Part shown: positions 6,389 through 13,549 of the stretch, in pieces
Layout: every line of letters starts with the position of its first letter
Position numbering within the stretch: position 1 is the first letter of the stretch
NCBI GenBank assembly: GCA_017628755.1
Contig: JAGBYM010000093.1
Location: forward strand, 1 to 39,922
Length of the DNA stretch: 39,922 nucleotides
Origin: Clostridia bacterium
Lineage (GTDB): Bacteria; Bacillota; Clostridia; Oscillospirales; CAG-272
Direction: 5' to 3'
Program-made: the position numbers and the translations under genes
The notes under the pieces: model-generated
Seen by the model: the letters and a program-made list of their open reading frames with translations, nothing else
What the model was told of the DNA's origin: nothing
Database searches by the model: none

Positions 6389-8572
6389 TTAATAACCGAA
6401 AGTTCGGTCTCTGCCTGTTCCGACATAATGAGCGTATATTTTTCTCGAATCCCTGTCCACCGTAATCATACAGTAACTGGTAGCGTCTTCCTCATCGTAA
6501 ACGAAGGTTCCGAGCTTATCGTCCCAATGGCACTTGGTATAGTATATGGGATCGCCGTTTTCGTCAAAATCGCCCCACTTAGCAGCGAACTTACCGCCCG
6601 CATCAGCGCATTCATTCTCTCTTCCCGCGGAAACGTTGGGAATACAGATGCGCCAGAGCCACGGTTCAACCTTATCAGACGAAGAAATCAAATCAGATCT
6701 GAAATTGTGCGAATGACCGTGAATACTGCATATGATCTCGGCACGCTCAATACCGTAAAAATCATAACTGACAGTATAATATCTATTAGAATTAACATAC
6801 GAAATATTCCCGTAAGAACCGTCGCGGTAAGCTTCAAGCAGCAAAAGAATTCTCGCTGTATCTTCGGAATAATTCAGAGGGAAATGCGAATTAAGTATAA
6901 TTCCCCACTCGGAAGCATCCGCCTTATCCGAAAAATCAAGCGCAATCTGCGCAAACCAACGAAGTTGATCCGAGCTTATTCCTCCGGAGGGGGCATCCTC
7001 ACCCTCCCTGAAAGTATATTCAGAATACACATCCGAGGTGTTAAGGAAGATCATCCTGATCTTGTTTTCGGGGAAATCAATATATCCGTAACCGCCCGTC
7101 GGATTGAGTGGATCGACTGTCATACCGCGGCTGTTCGACTCAATGTATTGGTAAATCTCCGCATTAGTCATCGGACGGTCGCTTTCCTTATAATAATTTA
7201 TCTCGTGATTTCCCCTGATCCATGCCACAGGATAATCACCAAGATCCGAAAAACAGTCTCGGACGTATTCAAAGTCTTTGATAACGTGCTCTGCGTCGTA
7301 ATCTTTTGAAGATGCGGTATAGTCTCCAAGCATTACCGCAGCTTCGATATCAACCATTCGCTCGAGTATAGAAACCGTCTTTGCGGCAAATTCGCAGGAT
7401 TTTTTCGTAGGGATCTGGTTATATCCGGTATATACGTTATCAACGTGCATATCCGACAGCGCGGCAAAGGTAAAGCTATTCTTTCCGCTGACCGAGTTTA
7501 TCTGCGCCGCAACACGCTCCGCCTCAACGAGAGCAAGGCTCTTGACACTTTCTTCTTCCATAAGAAGATCGCACGAGACACAATGCTTCTGACGGACGCT
7601 TATTTCATCCGTGCTGAGTTCCGGGGACGTGATCCACGGACCTGCTGTATGTCCGGTTGCTTCCACAGTCTCTTCGCGGAGAATCAGCGTGCAGACCGAA
7701 CATATAATATGCTGCAAACCTTTCTCGGTACAGGTTGCCTTTTCAACAGTAATGGTTCTGCCTTCTTTGTGACCTTGAGCTTTTGTGATTTCGGTGCGAA
7801 GCACTAAAGTACAAGACGAACAGATGATATCTTTTATACCGTCCTCGGTACAGGTAAGCTTGGCGAGAACTATATGTCTGCCCTCGGTATGCCCGAAAGC
7901 TTTAAGAACTTTGTAACCGAGTTCACTGCCGCATAACTTGCAGGAAGTTCTTTCAAAACCGTCCTTCGTACAAGTCGCTTTTTCGACAGCCGTATACGGA
8001 GTATGCGCTAACACGGGAATAGTTTCCGTACGAAGGATCATCGTACATCTTCCGCAGATACGGTGACCGTAACCCGATGAGGTACAAGTGGACTTCTCAA
8101 CCGTAATAAGACGTCCTTCAATATGTCCGAGGGGAGCATCGGTATAGCGGATCTCATTCTCTCCGCACACACAACTTCTCTTTTCTTCGCCGCGGTCAAC
8201 ACATCCCGCGGATTTGGAAAGAGTCCATGAGCTCCACACGTGCACGTGCGGCTCCGGGGCAGAGGTAGTTTCATCCTCGGTGATTATCGCTGTTGTAGCT
8301 TCTTCAGTAGTAACTTCTTCCGTAGTGACTTCGCCGGTTGTGAGTTCTTCGGTAGTGACTTCTTCGGTAGTGACTTCCCCGGCAGTAGCTTCATCGGTTT
8401 CGGCAATTGCCGATGTTTCATCGGGAACGGTAAGCTCTTCCGTCGTTATAGCCTCTGAAGGGGTCTCCGTGTATGCATCCGACACCTCAGGAGTGCCGTT
8501 TTCGCACGATGCCAAAAGCAACGAGAGCATCAGAATTATTAAGATAGGCAAGAATATTTTCGATCCTCTCAT
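6389..8572 (-). CDS. Lipoprotein metallophosphoesterase with Thr-rich linker and Cys-rich repeats
   Basis: A 727-residue surface lipoprotein. Parts in order: signal peptide with lipobox LLLASC (lipidated C23); a Thr/Glu linker (about 40-108) of five-residue repeats (TTEEV type); five Cys-pair modules (about 113-310) with Cys pairs near 163/176, 201/214, 241/254 and 281/294, spaced 38-40 residues, and a degenerate one ending C331/C334; and a calcineurin-like phosphoesterase domain from about 366. The catalytic set is complete: SDMHVD (D374, H376), LGDYT (D417), RGNHE (N455, H456), NSHFP and IHGHSH. It probably cleaves phosphodiesters or phosphomonoesters outside the cell; the substrate is unknown. 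AAGGAG of its ribosome site overlaps the stop region of the MATE gene 11 bases upstream, so the two are co-transcribed. Confidence 0.88.
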   Translation of the reverse strand: MRGSKIFLPILIILMLSLLLASCENGTPEVSDAYTETPSEAITTEELTVPDETSAIAETDEATAGEVTTEEVTTEELTTGEVTTEEVTTEEATTAIITEDETTSAPEPHVHVWSSWTLSKSAGCVDRGEEKRSCVCGENEIRYTDAPLGHIEGRLITVEKSTCTSSGYGHRICGRCTMILRTETIPVLAHTPYTAVEKATCTKDGFERTSCKLCGSELGYKVLKAFGHTEGRHIVLAKLTCTEDGIKDIICSSCTLVLRTEITKAQGHKEGRTITVEKATCTEKGLQHIICSVCTLILREETVEATGHTAGPWITSPELSTDEISVRQKHCVSCDLLMEEESVKSLALVEAERVAAQINSVSGKNSFTFAALSDMHVDNVYTGYNQIPTKKSCEFAAKTVSILERMVDIEAAVMLGDYTASSKDYDAEHVIKDFEYVRDCFSDLGDYPVAWIRGNHEINYYKESDRPMTNAEIYQYIESNSRGMTVDPLNPTGGYGYIDFPENKIRMIFLNTSDVYSEYTFREGEDAPSGGISSDQLRWFAQIALDFSDKADASEWGIILNSHFPLNYSEDTARILLLLEAYRDGSYGNISYVNSNRYYTVSYDFYGIERAEIICSIHGHSHNFRSDLISSSDKVEPWLWRICIPNVSAGRENECADAGGKFAAKWGDFDENGDPIYYTKCHWDDKLGTFVYDEEDATSYCMITVDRDSRKIYAHYVGTGRDRTFGY
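8295..8399 (-). repeat. Seven tandem 15-base repeats encoding the Thr/Glu linker
   Basis: On the + strand the unit is close to GTGACTTCTTCGGTA, repeated seven times without gaps (starts 8295, 8310, 8325, 8340, 8355, 8370, 8385). On the coding strand each unit gives five residues such as Thr-Thr-Glu-Glu-Val. The repeats are in frame, so copy-number change would alter the linker length without breaking the gene. Confidence 0.9.
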
Positions 8573-8583
8573 TGTTTTCTCCT

Positions 8584-9888
8584 TTAAATCTTATCTGCGA
8601 GTGTTTTGCCCTTCTGCCAGATCGGCGAGAAGAAATAGATCATACTCGGGATGGCAAAGCCGTAGGGCGCAAGACCGTATCCGAGAACAAATCCGTAAAA
8701 GCCCATTCCAAGCTTGATTCCAAAAAGCCATGAAAGTCCTATACGCAGGACCACGCCGTCAAGAAGCGCCAAAACCATGCTGAGCTTGGCGTTTCCGATA
8801 CCCTGAACGAAGCCTCCGCTTCCGCGCACAATGGCAAACGCGGGGAACATCCAGAGGATCGCGGAAATAAAGACTGTGCATTGCTCGTGAACGAGAGGGT
8901 CATCCGAGAAGAGCATGAAGAGCTCTTTTCCGAAAAAGAGGTAAAGTACCATAAAAAACGCGGTCAGAATGCCCGAATAGAGCCACGCCCAATAAACCGT
9001 CTGCTTCGCGCGCTTTTGCTCGCCCGCGGCGATGTTCTGGCTGATGATCGGCATAGCCGCGTACTGGATACCCTGCGAGATCTTGTTGATTATATCGTCG
9101 ATCTTGACGCCCGCGCCGAAAGTCGCAGATTCAACGACGCCGATCTCGTTTATAAGAGCATTGACGTAGAGCATCGAAAGGTTGATGCATCCCATCTGAA
9201 TCGCCATCGGCGTGCCGAGCGAGACGATCATAGATACGTACTTTTTCTTCATTTTGAAGCTTTCCTTCGAGAAATCAAATCCGAAAGCTTCGCGGCGTTT
9301 ATATAGGTAAAAAATCGAGAAGATAAATGCTGCCGCCTGACCGATGATGGTCGCCCAAGCCGCACCCGCAACACCCCAGCCGAGAAAACCTGTGAAAAGC
9401 AGGTCGAGCACAAGGTTGATCGCAGACGCGATACCGATAAAGAGGAAGGGACGCTTCGAGTCACCCATTCCGCGCAGTACGGCGGAGACCATATTATATC
9501 CCGCGGTAAAGAAGAGACCACCCGCGCAGATAATAAGATAATCAATTGCCATAAAATAGGATTCGTCGGGCATTTTCATAACGTCCATTATCCAACGGTT
9601 TGCGGCAATGATTATCACCGAAAGAATAACAGAAAAAACTGTCATTATTCCGAAAAGCGTGCCGATAATGTCGTTCATCTCGCGCTTTTTGCCCGCGCCG
9701 AAAGCCTGCGAAACGAGCACCTGACCCGCATTCGAGAGTCCGAGACAAACCATCGTTGCAAAATTGACGATCTGGCTCGACTGCGAAACCGCAGAAAGTC
9801 CGGGTGTGCCGACGTATTCGCCGACTATTATCATATCAATCGTGCTGTAAAGCACCTGAAGCGCGTTCGACGCCATAAAAGGCAGCAT
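8584..9888 (-). CDS. MATE-family multidrug/solute efflux protein, body of a frameshifted gene
   Basis: A 434-residue open frame of a polytopic MATE exporter, which uses an ion gradient to expel drugs or metabolites. Family features: MLPFMASNALQVLYSTIDMI at the start of helix 1, GLSNAGQVLVSQAFGAG, VLRGMGDSKRPF, and repeats in the second half (QGIQYAAMPIISQN, GIGNAKLSM). MATE proteins normally carry about 20 more N-terminal residues. The ATG at 9888 has no ribosome site, whereas 9886-9953 encodes a typical MATE N-terminus in another frame behind a perfect GGAGG. The gene therefore looks frameshifted by one base (true mutation or sequencing error). If the shift is real, only a truncated, probably inactive protein is made. 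Confidence 0.85.
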   Translation of the reverse strand: MLPFMASNALQVLYSTIDMIIVGEYVGTPGLSAVSQSSQIVNFATMVCLGLSNAGQVLVSQAFGAGKKREMNDIIGTLFGIMTVFSVILSVIIIAANRWIMDVMKMPDESYFMAIDYLIICAGGLFFTAGYNMVSAVLRGMGDSKRPFLFIGIASAINLVLDLLFTGFLGWGVAGAAWATIIGQAAAFIFSIFYLYKRREAFGFDFSKESFKMKKKYVSMIVSLGTPMAIQMGCINLSMLYVNALINEIGVVESATFGAGVKIDDIINKISQGIQYAAMPIISQNIAAGEQKRAKQTVYWAWLYSGILTAFFMVLYLFFGKELFMLFSDDPLVHEQCTVFISAILWMFPAFAIVRGSGGFVQGIGNAKLSMVLALLDGVVLRIGLSWLFGIKLGMGFYGFVLGYGLAPYGFAIPSMIYFFSPIWQKGKTLADKI

Positions 9889-9953
9889 GAAATCAATAGC
9901 TGACGCGGGAGATTTCCCTTTGTAAAATCCTTTGATATCTTCGCGGATGCCAA
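9886..9953 (-). pseudogene. Out-of-frame N-terminus of the MATE gene
   Basis: From the TTG at 9953, nine bases after GGAGG, the minus strand reads Leu-Ala-Ser-Ala-Lys-Ile-Ser-Lys-Asp-Phe-Thr-Lys-Gly-Asn-Leu-Pro-Arg-Gln-Leu-Leu. This is the usual start of MATE proteins (Leu-Thr-Lys-Gly-x-Ile-x-x-x-Leu). The frame then runs off line with the main ORF at ATTTCATG. Adding one T (ATTTTCATG) would restore one continuous protein of about 456 residues. Confidence 0.75.
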
Positions 9954-9992
9954 GTTTTTTATCCTCCGTGGTAACAAGAAATAAACAATGTT

Positions 9993-10021
9993 ATTTTACC
10001 ATAAAAAGCGAAATATGTCAA
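9993..10021 (-). promoter_or_regulatory. Sigma-A promoter of the MATE-lipoprotein operon
   Basis: Minus strand: perfect TTGACA (10016-10021), 17-base spacer, TAAAAT (9993-9998) preceded by TGG. It lies about 40 bases before the TTG start at 9953, which supports that start over the ATG at 9888. Confidence 0.85.
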
Positions 10022-10060
10022 TAAAAAAAGAAGACGGCTTCCCAAAAAGCCGCTTCTTTT
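10022..10060 (-). terminator. Rho-independent terminator of the ABC exporter operon
   Basis: Stem GAAG-A-CGGCTT (10030-10040) pairs with AAGCCGCTTC (10047-10056) with one bulged A and a 6-base loop. On the minus strand seven T follow (10023-10029), just downstream of the exporter stop at 10065. The + strand also ends in a T run, so it may stop both directions. Confidence 0.9.
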
Positions 10061-10064
10061 TATA

Positions 10065-11753
10065 TCAATCGTCTATGAGATCGCCGAACTTGATCTTCAG
10101 CAATCTCTTAAAATGAGAATTTTTGATAATATCGTTATAATGACCGTGCGCAACAATTTTTCCGTCGCTCATATAAAGAATCTCATCATACTCTTTCATA
10201 AGAAGACCCGAGAAATTGTGAGAAATAAAGACGATGGTTTTATCCGAATAATCAAGGATCATCTTTTCTATCTCATACGCAGTTTCAATATCAAGCGTTG
10301 ATATAACCTCGTCAAAGACTATGAAATCAACCGAATTAATCAAGCTTCTTGCAACCTCAATCCTTCGTTGCTCTCCGCTTGAAATATTAACTCCGCCATC
10401 AAGAATATCACGATTAAGATCAATATTGATCTGTGCCTTTTGTATTGCATCACAAAAACGAAGCTTGTCCGGCTGTCTGTAGAGAGTAATATTGTCCACA
10501 ACTTTACCCGAGAAAAGTGATACTTTCTCGTTGAGGTACGAAACGTTCAGGCTCAGTTCCTCATTGGTAATGTTTCCAAAGCTCTTACCGTTTATCAGAA
10601 TATCTCCCGAATAAGCAGGGATACGTTTTTTCAGAGTTTTGAACATGGTCGACTTACCGCATCCGTTTTTACCGACGATAAGGTATTTTTTACCCTGCTC
10701 AAAAACAAATGATAGTCCGTCAACTACTGCCCTGCCCTCATACTCGACCGTAAGATCTTTGAATTCGACGGTAACGCCGTTCTTTCTGTCAACTATTTCA
10801 GAAGGTACTTCTTCTTCAGCAACAAGAGCAAGTTTTTCCATCTTTGTCACTACCGTCTTAACCGATTTAATCGAATTGAGATTGGTAATAATAGTTTGCA
10901 TCGGCATTGCCAGATCGGACGAAAAGGAGCGCGCGGCAATAACGGTGCCTATCAGTATCTCACCTCTTGTAACAAGCAAAAGACCGATTCCCACAGCCAT
11001 AAACTGCATAAACCAGCTAAGCATACTTCCGATATTATTAGAAAGCACCAAACTTGCCTCGTAATCAAACTTTGAGGTTTTGGTACGCGAATTAGCCTCA
11101 CAGAATTTTTTCTCTATCTCTTTTTCGATCGCATAATTTTTTATAGTGGGATATGCCTCAAGATATTCCTTAAGCTGAAGTGTAAATCTACTCATCTCAT
11201 AGGAATACTTATAGTTTTTGGCATTCAACATCTTTGTGAAGCATATTGGAACAAGCATCGATACCATTCCGAATGCAACAATAAAGGCTCCGAGCATCAT
11301 ATTCATCCTCAGGAATGCTGCGCCCATAATAACGAGCGAAAACACCCCCGAGATCAGGCCGAATACGGCATTAAGATACTTCTGCTCGAGCAAATTAATA
11401 TCATTTGTAAAGAAAGAGAGAAATTTTCCGCTGTCATCATGCTCAAAAAGCTTACTTGAATCCAACTTGACAAGTCTTCTGAACATATTCAGCTTAACGT
11501 CATTCTTAACCTTGCATACAATATAAGATTGAGTTACCGATGAAGTATATACGATTACTCTCTTAAGTATCCAGATAAGAAATCCTATAACAAGAAATCT
11601 TATAACCAATACAAAAGAAACCTCATCGGCAGACGCAATATTAAAAAGGTCCTGAAGCCAATAATTGAGCTCCGAATTAACTATCGGGTCAATTATCATA
11701 AACAGAATGATTAAAGCAAACAGCAGAGAATTCTTAGCTATCGCTTTAAACAT
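10065..11753 (-). CDS. ABC exporter, fused membrane and ATPase domains
   Basis: A 562-residue half-transporter of the ABC exporter type: about six N-terminal helices (1-290) then a nucleotide-binding domain (about 328-560), working as a dimer to pump a substrate outward. Motifs: Walker A GKNGCGKST (361-369), ABC signature ISSGEQRR (457-464; Ser-Ser-Gly-Glu instead of Leu-Ser-Gly-Gly), Walker B FIVFDE (477-482), H-loop H512. At the Q-loop position the usual Tyr-Val-Pro-Gln reads Tyr-Leu-Asn-Glu, so the Gln looks replaced. No peptidase domain is present. GAGGAA in the last codons of the upstream gene acts as its ribosome site, with one base between stop and start, so it is coupled to that membrane-anchored protein. 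The substrate is unknown. Confidence 0.85.
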   Translation of the reverse strand: MFKAIAKNSLLFALIILFMIIDPIVNSELNYWLQDLFNIASADEVSFVLVIRFLVIGFLIWILKRVIVYTSSVTQSYIVCKVKNDVKLNMFRRLVKLDSSKLFEHDDSGKFLSFFTNDINLLEQKYLNAVFGLISGVFSLVIMGAAFLRMNMMLGAFIVAFGMVSMLVPICFTKMLNAKNYKYSYEMSRFTLQLKEYLEAYPTIKNYAIEKEIEKKFCEANSRTKTSKFDYEASLVLSNNIGSMLSWFMQFMAVGIGLLLVTRGEILIGTVIAARSFSSDLAMPMQTIITNLNSIKSVKTVVTKMEKLALVAEEEVPSEIVDRKNGVTVEFKDLTVEYEGRAVVDGLSFVFEQGKKYLIVGKNGCGKSTMFKTLKKRIPAYSGDILINGKSFGNITNEELSLNVSYLNEKVSLFSGKVVDNITLYRQPDKLRFCDAIQKAQINIDLNRDILDGGVNISSGEQRRIEVARSLINSVDFIVFDEVISTLDIETAYEIEKMILDYSDKTIVFISHNFSGLLMKEYDEILYMSDGKIVAHGHYNDIIKNSHFKRLLKIKFGDLIDD

Positions 11754-11754
11754 A

Positions 11755-12438
11755 TTATTCCTCTACTTTTACAAGCTCCCAAGCAAGGTAGGATCCATCG
11801 GAAGAAATCTCAGCGAATCTGACTTCTTCGCCCTCAAGATGACAAATAACGAAATCAGTCTTTCCATTGGGGGTTACAATGGAAATCACATTGTTATTGA
11901 TAGTGTAAGTAGTATCAAGATATGTTTCGCCGTTTCTGACACAAACGAATTTATCACCATTGAACTCGATGAATTCTTCGCCAAAAATGCTGTTAGCATG
12001 AAGCTCAACCTTATACTTTCCGTTCAAATCCGCCTGAGAATAGCTGTTTGTCGCAGTCTGGGAATTTGCTGCACATCTGATAATCAAAAACTCAGCAGAC
12101 TCATTGTAAAGAAGAAGAACGTTTGCGCTCTTTTTCTCAATGGTATAGTTCTGTCCGAGCGTGGCGATCGAGATAATATTGCCCTCAAGAGTATACTCAC
12201 TCTCAAGCGCGGGAGTGGGATCACCGTTTCTATAATCCTTTACACCTGCGGCATCAAATACGAAGTATTCGCTTCCGGGGTCGGCACTTCCTTTTCTGAG
12301 GACTCTCCAAGTACCCTCTACCTCAATTCCCTTGGATTCGGGTTCGAGATCGGCAGTACTGATAAGGAAAACTGAACAAGCTATGGCAGCAATAAGAAGC
12401 ACTGCTACACCAATGATAATCAATACTTTTTTCTGCAT
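11755..12438 (-). CDS. Membrane-anchored protein with two similar beta-rich repeats
   Basis: A 227-residue protein with one N-terminal helix (about 4-27) and an external part made of two related units, about residues 41-115 and 137-215. Each unit starts with Gly-Thr/Lys-Trp/Tyr-Arg/Lys-Val, contains Glu-Tyr/Phe-Phe/Ile, then Tyr-Thr-Leu/Ile-x-x-Asn-x-Ile-Ser-Ile. The pattern recalls small lipocalin-like beta barrels, but I cannot name the family. AGGAG precedes the ATG by about eight bases. It sits directly before the ABC exporter and after a 38-residue hydrophobic ORF, so it may be a surface accessory or immunity factor for what the exporter moves. That is inference from position only. Confidence 0.75.
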   Translation of the reverse strand: MQKKVLIIIGVAVLLIAAIACSVFLISTADLEPESKGIEVEGTWRVLRKGSADPGSEYFVFDAAGVKDYRNGDPTPALESEYTLEGNIISIATLGQNYTIEKKSANVLLLYNESAEFLIIRCAANSQTATNSYSQADLNGKYKVELHANSIFGEEFIEFNGDKFVCVRNGETYLDTTYTINNNVISIVTPNGKTDFVICHLEGEEVRFAEISSDGSYLAWELVKVEE

Positions 12439-12468
12439 TTTCTTTCTCCTAAAACTATATAATATTTT

Positions 12469-12585
12469 TTAAAGAATAAACAATATGAGCATCAAAGTCA
12501 TAAAGCTGACGACACCTATAGTGAGTATGACTAAAATTCCTACAAGCAATGTAGATAATATACTTTTTAAGTCTTTGTTTTTCAT
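12469..12585 (-). CDS. Small hydrophobic membrane peptide (38 aa)
   Basis: The minus strand from the ATG at 12585 to the TAA at 12469-12471 encodes 38 residues. A charged head (Met-Lys-Asn-Lys-Asp-Leu-Lys-Ser) is followed by an almost unbroken run of Ile, Leu, Val, Met and Thr, enough for one membrane helix. GGGCGG about six bases upstream is an imperfect ribosome site. The ORF lies about 55 bases downstream of a strong promoter (12646-12674) and 30 bases before the anchored-protein gene, so it would be the first gene of that transcript. It could be a small transporter subunit, a regulator or an exported peptide. The ORF is clear; that it is translated is inferred from position. Confidence 0.55.
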   Translation of the reverse strand: MKNKDLKSILSTLLVGILVILTIGVVSFMTLMLILFIL

Positions 12586-12645
12586 AGTATACCGCCCGGA
12601 ATAAGTAATACAATCCGCCACAAATGAACAAATATTTACTGCATA

Positions 12646-12674
12646 ATTATATCACAAATTTCATCTCAAATCAA
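12646..12674 (-). promoter_or_regulatory. Sigma-A promoter of the small peptide/ABC exporter operon
   Basis: Minus strand: TTGATT (12669-12674), 17-base spacer, TATAAT (12646-12651) with TGA before it. The stretch TTTGTGATATAATT is shared with the promoter at 13474-13502. The gap 12586-12707 holds only this promoter and the leader of the small ORF. Confidence 0.85.
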
Positions 12675-12707
12675 GTTTTTTGGCAAAAAAAGTCGAATTA
12701 TTTGCAA

Positions 12708-13340
12708 TTATTTATTTGAGTAAATAACAATAATAATGACCAATGCCGTTATCAGCAAAGCCGCGCTGAGAATCCACATCCAATATTTGAGTTTAGGCTT
12801 TGAGGGTCGAGGCAGTCTGGACAGTAAAAGTGCACCTACACTGATTTTTTTGCTCTGCCACAACTCAAAGCCGCAGTCGATCATAAGCGAATATTGATCA
12901 AGTGCCTCTTGACTTAACCGATCCGAATCCAATATAATTCCGTAAAAAGAATTAAGCAGATTCATCATCTGGGAAGATTCACCAAGGAAATCAATAAAGA
13001 GCTTGGAATTGTCTTTACCGCCTTTCTGGTAATTTGTATTGCATATACCGATTTTCTCAAAATCGTGAATACTGTCAAAGAAATCACGCGGTATGGTGTG
13101 AATTTTCGAATAAGTATTTATTTCCGCAGTATTTAGATTAGGAAATTTCGTTACCAAAGTGCGGAAATTTGTAACCCCATACTCTATCTGCTGTACAATA
13201 AACAGATATTCGGCATAAATCTCGATCGCGATATCGGATTTTCTTGTGCTATTGCGAAAAATGAGTTCAATCACCGTCAAAGCAACGGCAATTAAGGCAG
13301 CAAAAGCACCTATCAATTCAGCTATAACAGATAATTCCAT
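12708..13340 (-). CDS. Hypothetical two-helix membrane protein
   Basis: A 210-residue protein I do not recognise. It has a membrane helix at each end (about 7-28 and 185-206) and a central soluble, mostly helical segment of about 155 residues. A charged step, Arg-Asn-Ser-Thr-Arg-Lys, follows helix 1, which suggests the central part is cytoplasmic. No catalytic motif is evident. GGAGG lies seven bases before the ATG. It has its own promoter (13474-13502) with a leader of about 125 bases, and no strong terminator follows, so transcription may continue into the exporter operon. It shares that operon's AT-rich base composition. Confidence 0.7.
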   Translation of the reverse strand: MELSVIAELIGAFAALIAVALTVIELIFRNSTRKSDIAIEIYAEYLFIVQQIEYGVTNFRTLVTKFPNLNTAEINTYSKIHTIPRDFFDSIHDFEKIGICNTNYQKGGKDNSKLFIDFLGESSQMMNLLNSFYGIILDSDRLSQEALDQYSLMIDCGFELWQSKKISVGALLLSRLPRPSKPKLKYWMWILSAALLITALVIIIVIYSNK

Positions 13341-13473
13341 TCAAGTCCTCCGTTTTTGTTTTCATTTTTTAACCGTAACGATCGGAAACGACAAGCACCC
13401 TTCATTGCTTGGGCATCAGATTACTCATCAGAAGCTCAATCATTCTTTAGCGACTTTTGTCTTTTCCAACTCA

Positions 13474-13502
13474 ATTATATCACAAAAAAGATTGATTTTC
13501 AA
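13474..13502 (-). promoter_or_regulatory. Sigma-A promoter for the 12708-13340 gene
   Basis: Minus strand: TTGAAA (13497-13502), 17-base spacer, TATAAT (13474-13479) with TGA before it. Its -35 box abuts and shares base 13497 with the -35 box of the opposite promoter (13492-13520). The leader 13341-13466 shows no recognisable riboswitch. Confidence 0.85.
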
Positions 13503-13520
13503 CCCTATATATGGTATAAT
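13492..13520 (+). promoter_or_regulatory. Sigma-A promoter of the GH127-EEP-MATE operon
   Basis: TTGATT (13492-13497), 17-base spacer, TATAAT (13515-13520) preceded by TGG. The start codon at 13550 follows with GGAGG nine bases upstream. The short leader leaves no room for a riboswitch. Confidence 0.88.
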
Positions 13521-13549
13521 TAAAGAAAAAATACCGGAGGTCACCTTCC

